Assembly: GCA_032622095.1 (NCBI GenBank)
Contig: CP136063.1
Location: forward strand, 209,051,934 to 209,115,933
Direction of reading: 5' to 3'
Source of the DNA: Siphonodentalium dalli
Taxonomy: Eukaryota > Mollusca > Scaphopoda > Gadilida > Siphonodentaliidae
Length of the DNA: 64,000 nt
In this document: piece by piece, positions 47,640-59,310 of the stretch
How the letters are laid out: every line of letters begins with the position of its first letter
Position numbering within the stretch: position 1 is the stretch's first letter
Translations under genes and position numbers: made by a program
Notes under the pieces: generated by a model
The model's input: the letters and a program-made list of their open reading frames with translations, nothing else
Told to the model about the DNA's origin: nothing
Databases searched by the model: none

Positions 47640-48425
47640 AAACAGTTATATCAGTTAAATTACCAGAAACTCATACAATGTTTTCAAAGGTGGATATGTC
47701 CATAGCAACCATTACACCACCCATTAGGTAACGAATGCAGAAACTTTACTGTCAATGTTCATGCTAACAACAATTATAATAATTGTTTTCAATATATGTA
47801 TGTTACATGGTGTAGTTTAGTTTGTTAAAACTACCATAATATCAGTCATGTGTGAATTTTTCGATTTTGGGTATGTCCCTAGCAACCGTTACCAGAAATA
47901 TATAGCAATTTTTTAAGTCGAACCCACACTAACAACAACAACTATTACAGTTGTTTCACCATAAAATGATAATGATGTAGTATATATTAGTTTGTTAAAA
48001 CTACAATAATATAGGTCAACTCGGTATTTTTCTATTTCGGGTATGTCCCTAGCAACCATTACGACCCCAGTATGTAAGAAATATGGTAATTTTCCAGCCA
48101 GATCCACTCTAACAACTAATTTTATTTTCACCATAAAATGCTCCATGACGTAGTTTAGATTGTTAAAACTGCCATAATATCAGTCATATTTGTATTTCTT
48201 CAATGTCGGATAGTTGCCTAGCAACCGTTGCTAAGGAAGGACCTGCCGCAATGTCTACACATCTGAAAATGATTTACAGTCTATAGGGAATCTATGTGCT
48301 AAGTTTCATAGTGTTATCACCATTTGCACAATTGTTACGCCAAACGCCAGGATTATTATGTGGTATTTTGGCCTTTCAGACACGGCGTACGATTTAGGGG
48401 GTAGTGTTAAATTTCCAGCTATAAA
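47640..48425 (-). repeat. Right arm of the ~750-bp inverted repeat pair (partner 35170-35930)
   Basis: About four diverged units share 'TTTGTTAAAACTACCATAAT', 'ATCAGTCAT' and 'GGTATGTCCCTAGCAACC', the complement of the left arm. The outer edge ends TTTAGGGGGTAGTG (48406). Confidence 0.85.
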
Positions 48426-48769
48426 ATCTTAAGGATGGTGATGGTTCGATATATCTTATCACTTTCCTTTTCTGAATTAACCACTGGTCTAGAATAATGG
48501 TTCATATTTTAGCTCATTGTCGTCTGAATATCTTTACTCGCCCTCTTTTATTAGGAAAATTTTGAATCATCATGCGATTTATATGCTCTCTTCGGCAATA
48601 AATGTCATCACAATTATGGAATATCGACTGTTAGTAAGCTCTAGTATCAATTACACATATCTAGCGACACCTGCTCCACGATGGACGGGTATGTGTGAAG
48701 ATTGAGTCCCTAAATTAGCCTACATATGACTGCATTCGCATATGGTCTGATGGAATTTCGTTACGAAAA

Positions 48770-48985
48770 ATCATGATATCTCAAAAAGCTAAACTCAGAT
48801 TCTAGGGGACTTTTGCCATATTGTCCATAAACATCTTCCAATATGACTTTTTAATCGGGACTCCGTGATGGATGTCACGAAGTAACTCTATTGCCAAATG
48901 AATTAGTGAAATTGTGATGCAAGCGCAATATTTTACTCGTACAAGAAAAACACATACTGTACACAACATTGTATAATAACTTTAT
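48770..48985. repeat. Dispersed repeat, inverted relative of 28305-28760
   Basis: Shares, in reverse complement, 'GTCATATTG', 'CACGAAGTAACTCTATTGCC' and 'TTGTACGAGT' regions with 28310-28760. Confidence 0.65.
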
Positions 48986-48999
48986 AATTTAATACATAG

Positions 49000-49910
49000 A
49001 GGATGTACAACAAGTCCCCAGTTTATAGCCAAATTTTCAAAATGAGTCCAGTAGATTGATTAGTATATATAAGTGTGGACTGAGCTTTTGGCGAGATCCA
49101 GATCCAGAGTTTTGTAAATTTCACTATAAGCTGGAGACGTGTTGTAGATTCTATTTCTAGAACTTAGACGAAATCGGACAAACAATGCCCGTCTACATTC
49201 TACAATATAACTCTTCCAACATAAATGCTAGTGTACGCAAGCACAACCGTCATCTCTCCAATCAATGTAAAAATATTACATCTGTACTCAAACGAACCGT
49301 TTACTAACAGAGAATAGACCAAACACACACACACCACAACAACAAACCAATATTAGGAAAAAACCCACAATTTCCCAACACAGGATTTTCCCCATAACAC
49401 ATTACGTCATAATACATCACATGACCACTGACCTTCACCTACACTCCCACGCAAGAACAATTAGACAAAACACAACCACGTGATACTAACAATGGACACC
49501 ACATGCTCCCCATACAAATAGGCACACGGAAAACTAAGCTAAGTATACACCCATTCATTCCCTCTAAGGATGAATAATTCCAGAAACAAAACTTGTAACA
49601 CAAATCACGAACATATGAATGCAAACAAAACCTTCACATGGCATAACAAGTGTATACAAACAAAATTCACAGCATGTTCCCCGAACGTATTGTGATGTCA
49701 CAGACAAGTACCAAACTGGGAAATTCCCCTTGAAACTGAATGCCAACAAAGTCAGTCTAAACTAACAGAAATATATAAGAAACTCAACTCTTATATATAC
49801 CCTAATCCACTATGATGTCACAAATGTGAATTTTCCATGAACTCTAATTGTTGTGAACTCATGCACCTAAAAGTACATGTAATCTTTGACAAAAAATAAA
49901 AGTACATGTA
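49000..49910. other. No feature seen
   Basis: AT-rich. A short 'AGATCCAGATCCAG' near 49094 resembles the LINE tail at 54925-54943 and may mark an old LINE 3' end, but no coding remnant adjoins it. Confidence 0.35.
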
Positions 49911-49911
49911 A

Positions 49912-50573
49912 GGCCAAAAAAAAAAGCTTTTGGTTCTCAGGCCCCGCCGCATTGAATAAAAAGGGCCGCATTAGGCCTTTTTATTGCAATGCCTGATGTT
50001 ATGACAAAAACACTTACGAAAAAAAATAAATAAAAAAATATATTATTTTATCAACATGTCCGCAGCAGATATGTGTTGAATATTAGTGTGCATTGAACTC
50101 TAACACGTAATGTGTTAAAAAGTGACTTGCAGGCTTACAACATGAAGTAGATGACTACAATTAAGAAAATGATTAGCTGATCCTCATGCTCTTCTTACAA
50201 TTAGTCATTGTGAACAACTTACACTAATTGTAACTTTATACAATTGAAAGGCACAGAACTAAATTCAGGATCACATATTAGAATGGGGAGGTATCAGTTT
50301 TTAGACAACAATAACAGTAGTTAATGTCAGGGGCATTATATAATGTTAGTTAATCCCAGTCATACACTGATAGTACAATGTCATTTTTATATAAGACTAA
50401 ATGAGTTTATATGCATAACAGTCCCCTCTACATTTCTGATTATTACTAGACAGAGGAAGGTATCTTTGTCCTTGCTTACTACGTGCAGAAAAAAATTAAA
50501 ATAAAACCCTCCCTCCCTCATTGATTTGAAAAAAAATTGCCCGAGAACCAAAACACTTTTTTTTTTGGCCTAA
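49912..50573. mobile_element. TIR element with GGCCAAAAAAAAAAG ends
   Basis: AGGCCAAAAAAAAAAAGCTTT then TGGTTCTCAGGC at the left is matched by the complement of GCCCGAGAACCAAAACACTT plus TTTTTTTTGGCCT at the right. The interior matches 9995-10110 and 12370-12857. No coding capacity; target duplication unclear. Confidence 0.7.
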
Positions 50574-50869
50574 CCTTTACCAAATAAACTTAGGTCAAGG
50601 TCAACCCAAGGTCAACCCAAACGTCACCACCCGGAATTTCTCTATATAAACGAATAAGTACAAGACCTCGTCCCACTTAATCAGAAAAAATATCCAATTG
50701 CTGATCGTGACAAACACCTGAAGAGCTTAACCCAAGCAAAATCAGTAAACCCACTAAACTATAAACATAGTGAAGTATACCAAATACTTATTACCTAAGT
50801 TATCATACTAAAGCTTAACAAGCAACTTACGAGAACTCAACTTGACAAACGCTATACTAAGACAGTTCT

Positions 50870-51060
50870 CACAGGACATGTTCAGATAATAAGTTCAACA
50901 AACAAATGACCATATGTAATTATTTTGAACTTATTATCTGAGCATATCCCTCCATTAAATAAGACTCCCTTTCTACTTGTATTATCTGTCGTCTGCTTAT
51001 TTTTCCTGAAAACCCCCTCCAAGTGAATAATAGATCACTCCATACTTTTATAACTTAGTA
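50870..51060. repeat. Hairpin repeat, inverted partner at 52025-52222
   Basis: AGATAATAAGTTCAACAAAC and its complement form a palindrome around CATATG. Flanking 'GTCGTCTGCTTA' is the complement of 'GAGCAGACGAC' at 52047. The partner ends AGAAAGGG|TTAA, suggesting another TTAA-targeting family. Confidence 0.6.
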
Positions 51061-51103
51061 GGAGAATCCATTTAGAATACAATGGGTTAACTAATCCACC
51101 AAC

Positions 51104-51263
51104 CTGGAATCGTAAAACCTGAAGAACGTTCCTGTGGAATCTGGCTTCTTGTACTTGACCCACATACTGAAACTAATACTGTTGCCCAGCACATTAATAG
51201 ACCAGGGGAGGTAAGCAGCTGAGCCTTTGTTGAAAAAGGTGATGTCGTAATCAACATTGGTTT
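51104..51263 (-). CDS. Host gene exon: N-terminal part of LamG/pentraxin-like domain
   Basis: The acceptor is TTCTTTTTCACAG and the donor is GATTCCAG|GTTGGT; 160 bp, phase 1 to phase 2. The peptide contains FFNKGSAAYLPW and SISFSMWVKYKKPDSTGTFF, the first strands of a LamG/pentraxin sandwich ('aLsFShWVK...sGThF'). It follows the third EGF-like exon after 552 bp and is completed by exons 26333-26082 and 23617-23346. A 24.8-kb intron with the large transposon nest follows. Confidence 0.85.
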
Positions 51264-51394
51264 CTGTGAAAAAGAAAATTCATAAAGAACTTGAACAGAC
51301 ATAACTCATTTGAATAGCTAACTTATGTTCATATAATTTGGGAGGATGGATACGACATGTTGATAAATTCAGGAAATATCGATCGAGAGCCGGC

Positions 51395-51700
51395 CTCAAA
51401 ACGGTGCAAGACATTTTCAGAATGAGGTCCCCAGAGGGTGAACTTAGTGACGCTACCCTAGAGGGCTAGCATCACTAAATTCACTCTCTGTGGACCTCAT
51501 TCTGCTTAGGCCTCATCTTATCTGGAAAGTATCTAAATGTTTTATAGTTTTTTTTTAGAAACGTCTTTAGAAAGTTTCTTTTTCATTTTTAGTTTAATTT
51601 CTCTATGTCCCCAATTTGTCAGATGACACAATGCATAATCGAGGTACCAAATGGGTGCACATCCCCATCTGGAAATTAAATGTGAGTCTAGGTCTCTTTA
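51395..51700. mobile_element. Palindromic 'AGGTCCCCAGAGGGTGAA' family copy in intron
   Basis: GAATGAGGTCCCCAGAGGGT and TCTCTGTGGACCTCATTC form the palindrome, followed by the 'CTTAGGCCTCATCTT' and 'CCCCAATTTG' body. The right terminus is not found. Confidence 0.65.
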
Positions 51701-51815
51701 AAAACTTTCCAAAACTTATATGAAATGAAAATATTTTTTGCCACATGTGTATAATTTTTGCGTTTGGCAAATTTCGCCAAAGTCCATGTGAACTTTGTTC
51801 TTTAGATATACATAC

Positions 51816-51950
51816 GTTTATCACATCTTGGACCTGAAAGACCAGGAGGACATCTACAGAATGCCTTGTCATCCAACAATGTACAGTACTGTGATGGACA
51901 TTCCGCTGGACAGTTGTTCACCTGTGTCTGGCATTGGGGTCCATAGAACC
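51816..51950 (-). CDS. Host gene exon: EGF-like module 3
   Basis: The acceptor is CATTTTGCAG and the donor is GATAAAC|GTATGT; 135 bp, phase 1-1. The peptide runs GFYGPQCQTQVNNCPAECPS and later FCRCPPGLSGPRCDK, ending with the classic EGF 'CxCPPGxxGxxC' pattern. Extracellular, disulphide-bonded. It lies directly before the LamG exon. Confidence 0.9.
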
Positions 51951-52024
51951 CTGCAAAATGTTTTATATAACTAAATGAATGATTTGTTCATTAAAGTTAA
52001 AACGCCGTGAGTAAAACACCTATT

Positions 52025-52222
52025 ATAATGGTCTATTATTGATTTGGTGGGATGAGCAGACGACAAATAGAATAAGTGCAGAAGGAGCCCTATTTTTATT
52101 GAGGAAAATGATCAGATATAAGTTCAACAAACAACATATGGTCATTTGTTGAACTTATTATCTGATTATTTCCTATGGGATAACTACTCATCAATGATGT
52201 TTTAGTATAGAAAGGGTTAATC
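52025..52222. repeat. Hairpin repeat (partner of 50870-51060)
   Basis: AAGTTCAACAAACAACATATG and the complementary TTTGTTGAACTTATTATCT form a hairpin at 52112-52163. The right end ACTACTCATCAATGA...AGAAAGGGTTAA resembles 53165-53205 and 56070-56110. Confidence 0.55.
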
Positions 52223-52453
52223 TATGATGTCATAATAAACAGCAGGGTTTCTGGGGTTGGATGGAATGGTACCCCTATGTCCGCGGGGGGGGGGGGGAAT
52301 CTCTGTCCATCAACAAACTGCCAATATCTAATAGTATTTAGGAAATCAGTCGATAATTTAAGCAAAGTTCAGCATGTCTAAGGTAATATTTAAGATGGAA
52401 CTAATAAAATTCTGCATTCTCAGGCACCTCCCTGATTGCTGATTTTTTTTTAA

Positions 52454-52742
52454 CCCTTTAATGACGGGAGCTGCGCTGTTGCAGCGTTAAAGATCCTGTG
52501 CCAGCGCATTCTCTTATATATGCGAGTCTCCCATAAGGAGCCTCACATATATAAGAGAGTGCACTGTCTTACAAGGTCAAGGTGAATATTGTTAGGCCAA
52601 TGTATTCTATTATATATGCAAGGCTCCCTATGGGAGACTTGCATATATAAGAGAATGCATTGGCACAGGGTTTTTCAAATAATTTCAAGAAGCTCTAGTC
52701 ATGGAAGGGTTAATAAGGGAGGTAACTCTAGTCATGGAAGGG
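52454..52742. mobile_element. Double-hairpin piggyBac-like MITE (copy 6) with duplicated right end
   Basis: TTAA|CCCTTTAATGACGGG starts the copy. The right end AGTCATGGAAGGG|TTAA occurs twice (52710-52713 and 52743-52746), separated by AAGGGAGGTAACTCT, so the end was duplicated. Confidence 0.8.
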
Positions 52743-52849
52743 TTAAGGAATATTCTTCATTTCCTCTTCTAATTTACAGTTTAAAATATTTGGAGTGAAT
52801 AACAAATGTATTTATAGTGTGTAATTATATCAGGAATGAAGTTTTTCTC

Positions 52850-52957
52850 AATGAGAGCTTTCTTATGAATGGAAACAAGCCATATTTCCGACTAAATCCT
52901 GAAAACTTTCTCATAATTCTGCTGTTGTTAAAGGGTCATATACTTTGGGCATTACTG
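52850..52957. mobile_element. Tc1/mariner-type hairpin MITE, right half only (copy 6)
   Basis: Starts near GAGAGCTTTC and ends TACTTTGGGCATTACTG|TA. The left arm is missing. Confidence 0.8.
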
Positions 52958-53383
52958 TATATCATAATTTTCTAAAATGACAGCAAGATGTCTCACATTG
53001 AGGAGAATTCATCGTTTTATTCACCTATATAAATAACGCAACTGAAAAAGTAGGCCAATAATTCATTTGGAGGGATAATGATATAGCAGATGACAGCTAG
53101 ACAAAATGATAACACAATTGTAGAAGAATTCATATTTATTGGTGAACATTACCTAAGGGAACTACTCGTCAATGAGTATTTAGTATAGAAGGGGTTAATG
53201 CAACAGAGCTTAAAATTCGGCGAGAATCCAACCGAAGATTCTCGTAAATATTCTCGCAAAATACCATGGATTATTGCGAAATAGTATGTTTGGATTCTCG
53301 CAAAATTGAACTGAATATATGGCCTGATGCAATTACAAAATTAGATGGTACACCATTGGAGGACAATTATTAATTGTCATCTA

Positions 53384-53563
53384 CAGTAATGCTCTAAATA
53401 ATCGACTCCTTAACCACAGCAGAATTATGGGTAACTTTTCAGGATTACCCATTCCCCGAGAGCTTTCCGATGAATTGCAAACAAGCCATATTTCCGACTA
53501 AATCCTGAAAAGTTACCCATAATTCTGCTGTGGTTAAGGAGTCGATTATTTAGAGCATTACTG
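53384..53563. mobile_element. Tc1/mariner-type hairpin MITE (copy 7)
   Basis: CAGTAATGCTCTAAATAATC and its complement, with TA at 53382-53383 and 53564-53565. The compensating change GCTC/GAGC on both arms keeps the terminal repeats matched. Confidence 0.9.
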
Positions 53564-53869
53564 TATTTCCACCATGTTTAGTCTTTATGGATAGTATTTA
53601 CACCCCTCCTGATGAAATCAGCCTTAAAAGTCACCCAAATATTTTTTGTAGAAATGAATTTTCAGGCTGACCTGTACCGGGTGTCGAACCTACGCCCACT
53701 TTGTCTAGCTCTCATGGCAATGATGGTGGCGACAGCCGAAACCACACAACTATGGAACAACCGCGGCATTTGGGCATTACCATGTATAATCCCAGATAAA
53801 ACTTATAAGAGTTTTTGCTCGCCTGACAAAAAGTTGAGGTGGATATTATAAACAGAATTAAACAAGACC

Positions 53870-54450
53870 ATCACTAGGGCGTGACAAAATACGCCCTTCA
53901 GCCATTTCAAATTATACTACCGCAAATTAAAATAATAATTAGAACTTATATTTGAAGAATATCTGATATACCCCTAATTTCAATGCCAAAATGCGGTCAA
54001 ATTCCAAGTAAAAAATGGCCATAACTCATGTGAACATAATTAGACAGCAACTATATTCGAACTTGGTTTTAGCTGGGAAATACACGTACCAGCTTTGGTA
54101 TTGGTCTGAAACCGAAATGTTGTGAAATCGGTCAAATTCTAAGTCGAAAAAGGGCCGTAACTCATGTAAAAATATTTGGACGGAACCCTTTTCGAACTTG
54201 GCCTGTATCGTTAGCTGGGAAATACACATACCAGCTTTGGTTCAGATGAAATAATCCAAACTGAATTTATCGATATTGAAAACCAAAAATGTTAACAGAC
54301 AGTCAAATTAATTCTAAGTCAAATAAAAGGCCGTCCGGCCAGTGTCCCCCGAAAAAGTGGCGTCAGCTTTTCTGAAAAAAATAACAAGGACCCTAAATCC
54401 GATACTAAATTTCAGATCAATCCAACCAGTGTCCTCTGAAATGGTACACA
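53870..54450. repeat. Mollusc-type diverged tandem repeats
   Basis: Two to three ~155-bp units with 'CCATAACTCATGTGAA', 'CGAACTTGGNNT', 'AGCTGGGAAATACAC' and 'TACCAGCTTTGGT'. No gene. Confidence 0.7.
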
Positions 54451-54924
54451 GCAAACTCTAGATATTTATTTGTTAATTTTACCTTCATTAATGCATATAA
54501 GCATATAGTTCCCGTATTCTTCCCTTTATTTCCCCCCATAAATATGTCGAATTTCAACATAAAATAGATTTTTATAAATTATAACTAATAATATCAGTGA
54601 ATATAATATAATTTAGAATATCACAATGGGTTCTTTCACTTTGTCCTTCTTCAACACAAACTTAGAACGAGAAATTAAACCGGAAACAGTACATCAGGAA
54701 ACACCGGCTCGAAATTGTAAACACATTTCAATAAATTCAATAGCTGTCGCTGTCAATGACCTGAATACGTTTGAAACGCTTTGGAATTGTATTTAGATTC
54801 ATTTCATTTGTAACGTTATGATTCTGAGAAACCTGGAAATAAACATTAACGGCTTGAAATATTCCGGTAGCGCATTGGTACACACAAGTGAATCGGTCAC
54901 ATGCGCGAGCTAGTGCGTATATTC

Positions 54925-55748
54925 TTCTGGATCTGGATCTGGATAAATACGTCCAAGTAACCAATTTGGTATGATAGGACGGGCGGTGGGCGATGTTATT
55001 GCGTGGCGCCAACAGCTGCTGCAGATGTTTCTGATAGCGCAGCTGCGAATTCTTCTGGTGTGTTTAGTGCAACAACGTCTTGGTGTAATTTGTTCCAGTA
55101 TACTGCTGTGTCCACAAAGAATGAATGTTTGTACTGGTCACAGGACGTTGATGGTATTTCAAAGCACTTATTATTGTTCGTCTCTCTCCTCTCAAGGATA
55201 TTTGTTGTTAGATGGTCCTTGAATTGTTTTGGTTTGATTCTCCTCCTTGCCTTAGCCTTAGTTAGGAAGTTGTTTGTTGGTATAGCCGGTACCAGACCCT
55301 CTGCCACCTTATAGAAGTAGGTCAGGCGCTGTGTTTTTCGACGAGCATGAAGTGTTGGTAATTGTTGTTCTTTCAACATTCTCGTCATGCTGCCCTCTTC
55401 TCTTGACCTGTAGTCTCCAGTGATGAATCTTGCTGCCTTTCGTTGAATCTTTTCAAGGAGATCTATATTTTTCTGCTGGTAGGGGTCCCAAACTATAGCT
55501 CCATAGTCCATTATTGATCTTACTAATGATATGTAGGCAGTTCTCTTGGATTTTTCTGGCATGAACTTCAGATTTCTTCTGAGAAAACCGAGTGTGGCAC
55601 TAGCTTTCTTGGCCGTGTTGTTCACCTGTGATGTCCATTTCAGGTCTTTAGAAATCTGGATACCAAGATATGGGTATCCCCTTCTGGGTGATATCGTGTT
55701 TTTTCTATAATTCACCCTGTTGAGCGTATAATAAAAATTAATATTCAT
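54925..55748 (-). pseudogene. 5'-truncated non-LTR retrotransposon (LINE), C-terminal reverse transcriptase remnant
   Basis: The minus-strand frame 55748-54996 encodes 250 residues of the region after the RT catalytic core: YPYLGIQISKDLKWTSQVNN, KASATLGFLRRNLK, LVRSIMDYGAIVWDPYQ and IQRKAARFITGDY, all standard in Jockey/CR1/I-type LINE proteins. The catalytic motifs and endonuclease are absent because the copy is truncated at the 5' side. After the stop, the 3' tail ends in a CCAGAT repeat (54925-54943), as expected for a short-repeat LINE tail. The frame itself is intact, suggesting a recent insertion into the host intron. The first ATG is fortuitous. Confidence 0.9.
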
Positions 55749-55791
55749 TGGTGGGAAATGTTAAGTTGATGTGGTCATTTGTTGATCTTAA

Positions 55792-56049
55792 CCCTTCCAT
55801 GACTGGAGCTTCCTAAAATTCTGCAAAAACCCTGTGCCAATGGATGCTCTTAAATACACAAGTCCCCCATAATCCTCATATATATATATATAAGAGAATA
55901 CATTGGCCTAACAATCTTTACCTTCACCTTGTAAGCCAGTGCATTCTCTTATATATGTGACACTCTCTGTGGGAGACTTGTATATATAACAGAATGCACT
56001 GGCACATGATCTTTAATGCTGCACCAGCACAGCTCCTGTCATGAAAGGG
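55792..56049. mobile_element. Double-hairpin piggyBac-like MITE (copy 7)
   Basis: TTAA|CCCTTCCATGACTGG on the left (55788-55791) and GTCATGAAAGGG|TTAA on the right (56050-56053). Both hairpins are partly decayed. Confidence 0.8.
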
Positions 56050-56166
56050 TTAATATCCAAATATTTTCTGACAGAACTACTCGACAATGAGTATTGAGTA
56101 TATAAAGGATTAAGTGGGAAATCTGGAAACCAAAATGAAAGTGTGATGATAAGAATTGTAACACAC

Positions 56167-56280
56167 CTGTTTTACATTTACATGAAGCAGTTACTTTTTC
56201 CTGGGTACAAGTACCCTCGTTATTGCAGTAACCAACTGTACAAAAATCTTTGGCAATCTGGCACCCAGTTCCTTCATATG
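56167..56280 (-). CDS. Host gene exon: EGF-like module 2
   Basis: The acceptor is TCTAATTTCAG and the donor is AAAACAG|GTGTGT; 114 bp, phase 1-1. The peptide is YEGTGCQIAKDFCTVGYC then NNEGTCTQEKVTASCKCK, with six cysteines spaced like an EGF-like repeat. Symmetrical phase matches both neighbours. Confidence 0.88.
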
Positions 56281-56429
56281 CTGAAATTAGAAAAGATGTC
56301 TCCAATTCACAATAAATACATACCAAATCTACATTTATCCACCACTCACTACGTCTATTGCCTACATAAAGCCTGCCTACTAAACGTTACGTTTATTATG
56401 TCAATGTTGCTTTATTAGGTTAGTACTAC

Positions 56430-56940
56430 TTTCATGATGTAATTGCATATGCAAATTGCACAGGTAACTAGGGACGTCAAAATGACGTCATTGTGATTTT
56501 GGGACGTTTTTATCGTCCATAATTCACCGCAATTGATACAAAATTCGTAAATGGATATGTGTTTTCGCTCTAAAACATCTATAAACCATTAGTACAAGGC
56601 CAGTTTAGAATAACTATAAAAAAAACGAACTCTTTCGCTTTAAGCTGCACTCCAGCTTTTTTCACGTCATGAATGCTAATTAGTTTGCTTGACCTAATAA
56701 ATGTAAGGGCATTATCGAAGTAACGAATGTATAACTGTGGAAAATGACAGATTTACTTCGCAAAAGACAAGTTTTTTGCGATGGATAAATAAAATATGTA
56801 GCTAATGTTCTCGCTTAAACTGTTTATGTCCGCTCGGGGGATTTGGCATCTATTGGACTCGGCAGAGCCTCACCCAATAAATGCTCAAATCCCCCTCACA
56901 TACATAAACCGTTTAAGCGACGACATTAGCTACATATTCT
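56430..56940. other. Short inverted repeat, otherwise no feature
   Basis: 56797-56830 (TATGTAGCTAATGTTCTCGC, then TTAAACTG) is complementary to about 56908-56938, a hairpin of about 140 bp. Its origin is unknown. Confidence 0.5.
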
Positions 56941-56944
56941 ATAT

Positions 56945-57084
56945 ATATAAAGTCAAGCCTGGAAATAGGATGTCTGTTAATTGCAGAATGAGGTCCCCAG
57001 AGGGTTAATTTAGTGATGTTACCATGCAGTGGGCTAGCATCATCAATTCACCCTCTGTGGACCTCATTCTGCTTTTAGTCTAGT
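56945..57084. mobile_element. Palindromic 'AGGTCCCCAGAGGGT' family, left part of a split copy
   Basis: AAGCCTGGAAATAGGATGTC opens the copy and the palindrome follows. The right part appears to be 58520-58830, separated by about 1.4 kb that includes a BED zinc-finger remnant. Confidence 0.6.
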
Positions 57085-58289
57085 CGATTTAGCCAATTTC
57101 GGACCCAAACCGGGAATAAATTTCATGGTTGATAGTAAATAAAAGGTGCAAACTTATGTTATGGAAGAGAATAGAGTGACACGGACAGAATATAATACGG
57201 TTGTGAAATTTTGCCTCGGTTTCGGTTGTGGAAAAAGAGTTGAGTCTCGGTTTCGGTTTTTATTAATAAAAATAACTAATGTGAACAAAATCTAATTATG
57301 CTTCATCATATTACAAAGAAAACACACCAATTGTATCACCATAACTTGTGAGGTACATGTCCTTTTATAATATTAAATTATGTATCATATTGTTACTATT
57401 ACATGTATATTGTTAATGTCCATGTCGAGTGGCAGTGCTAGAATGCAAGTGAGTCTGTGTATTGTGTATGACTGCAATTCAGCATCATATGATCATAAGT
57501 GTGAAATAATATAATGATCATTTATATTGGCATAAAACTAATGTGTGTGACTAGATATATGTGTATAGTTATGATTTGAAAAATAAAATTGGAAATAAAC
57601 AACAAAATGAAAATAAAACATGACTAGAATCTCTCAATCACATTATCTGGCTATATGCCTATTACCATATTTAGGGAACATAATATTGTACACACTATAC
57701 AGTATACATGCATCCAATACAAGTCACCTGAATGAGTGCTATTTCTCAACAGTTTACCGACAAACGGTATAATTCATTCCGGCTCCGATTGCGGCATAAC
57801 ATTTTTAATCAACGGCGCACAAATATATTTGACGATTTAACATCCAAACAGTGATAAAAACTAATAGGGAATGCGGGTAACAATCATTGATACCTTTTCA
57901 TATCGTATCCTCGTTATCAAATTCACCTTTCAGAGTATTTGTACGGCCTTAATGATTAAAATAACATGAGAAATAAACTGAAATGTGTTGTGTTTACTAG
58001 TAAATACTACGGCGAAAATAGGTGTACACGGAAGCAACGTAATTAATTCGTCGCGCGATTTCACCATGCAAACTCCTTTCTGCATATATTACAGGCGGCA
58101 GACTTAGATTTCTTATCTTTCTTTGAAAAATATTTCCACACAGGACTCGTTTGTTCGTCGTGTTCTGCCATGATTACAGGAAGTTGTGACAACCGAAACA
58201 ACGGGTTTTCCCAACTTACCACGGTTGTCATTTCCGGTTTTTCCCGACAACCGAAACCGAACTGATTCCACGGTTAACCGCCCATCTCT
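57085..58289 (-). pseudogene. Decayed hAT/ZBED-type element with BED zinc-finger remnant
   Basis: Read on the minus strand, 58171 begins ATG and encodes MAEHDEQTSPVWKYFK, then after a frameshift KSKSAACNICRKEFAW. This is the start of a BED-type zinc finger ('SPVWKYF' and 'AxCxxC'), the usual N-terminal DNA-binding domain of hAT transposases and ZBED proteins. Stops and a frame change follow, and no DDE or dimerisation region is seen. CAGTAGAGATGGGCGG just upstream (58275-58290) resembles a hAT end. The GGTTTCGGTTGT words at both sides (57215-57260, 58185-58265) suggest related terminal regions. Confidence 0.6.
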
Positions 58290-58519
58290 ACTGAATATGT
58301 TAATTGAGAGTCACCCATCCACTCACTGTTGTTATTTATGACTATGCATTGGTTATGTATATGTTAATTTATTACTAATTTGGTACTAATTGGCAAACTA
58401 CCACAGAAATTAAGGTTTTTCCAGTACCGACGGCCATCATTTATGCGATGTTGAAATGTGAATTTTCCCCAAGATGGATACACAATTCTACAGTCATTTC
58501 CGTGTCAAATGATACCAGA

Positions 58520-58830
58520 ATCGCTTCAGTAACAATTTCTTCTGAGTCTGATACTAAATCGACCAGACTTAGTTACTCTATCTCTTCTATTTCCAGCTCT
58601 ATATCCCCATAGTTTGCAGAAGATAAAATTCATAATCGAGGTGACTAATGGGTGAAGATCATCAACTTCCAACTGGAAAACTTCAATCTGATCCTCCCAT
58701 AACAGTTGAGGCAAAAGCAGAATGAGGTTCCCAGATGGTGATTTGGTAATGCCAGCCCCGCTGTGCAGGATAGTGTCACTAAATTGGGGGCCTCATTCTG
58801 CAATGTCAGACACACTATTTCCAGGCTTGT
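58520..58830. mobile_element. Palindromic 'AGGTTCCCAGA' family, right part of a split copy
   Basis: Contains the family body ('CTATATCCCCATAGTTTGCA', 'GAGGTGACTAATGGGTGAAG') and ends CAGACACACTATTTCCAGGC. TCGACCAGACTTAG at 58560 is complementary to CTAGTCGATTTAG at 57078. Confidence 0.6.
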
Positions 58831-59310
58831 GTTAATTCAATGTCTGTTTGTTAGTGACTCTATCACAATTTATGTACATTTATAACATTTCAATCATACA
58901 TCCAGATTAGACCAAATTTGGACCATGTCCTGTCGTAAATGTATTTTTCTGCCAAACGATTGGAAAGCAAAGACACCTCTGAGATCTCTATATACAGCTT
59001 CTCATATAGACCAATGCCTGGCGAATCACTCTGTAGTGTGCCTTCCCCTAAGAGACCAGAACTGACCATTGTCATCTTAAAGTAAGTGACGTCAATGATC
59101 CAAATATAACATCGGAGAGTCAACAGGATACTCATCAAAACAGAATACTTAATGCCCCATGTGTTCTGCAAAAATAGTTAACATATTTAAATTATCTCTT
59201 CACAGATACCAAGTATGATATCAAAGGAATGTTTTAATCATTAATTCACACTAGAATCTAGAATTGGCAGAATATAAATCAAACTTGTGTCCCTGAACAC
59301 AACACATTAA

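Noticed and set aside
49090-49110. AGATCCAGATCC as a second LINE tail
   Set aside because: Only a short match, with no coding remnant or 3' untranslated similarity next to it.
58890-59165. Open frame of 93 codons (minus strand) after TTTTTGCAG
   Set aside because: Its frame does not match the phase-1 junctions of the neighbouring host exons, and the peptide has no EGF or LamG pattern.
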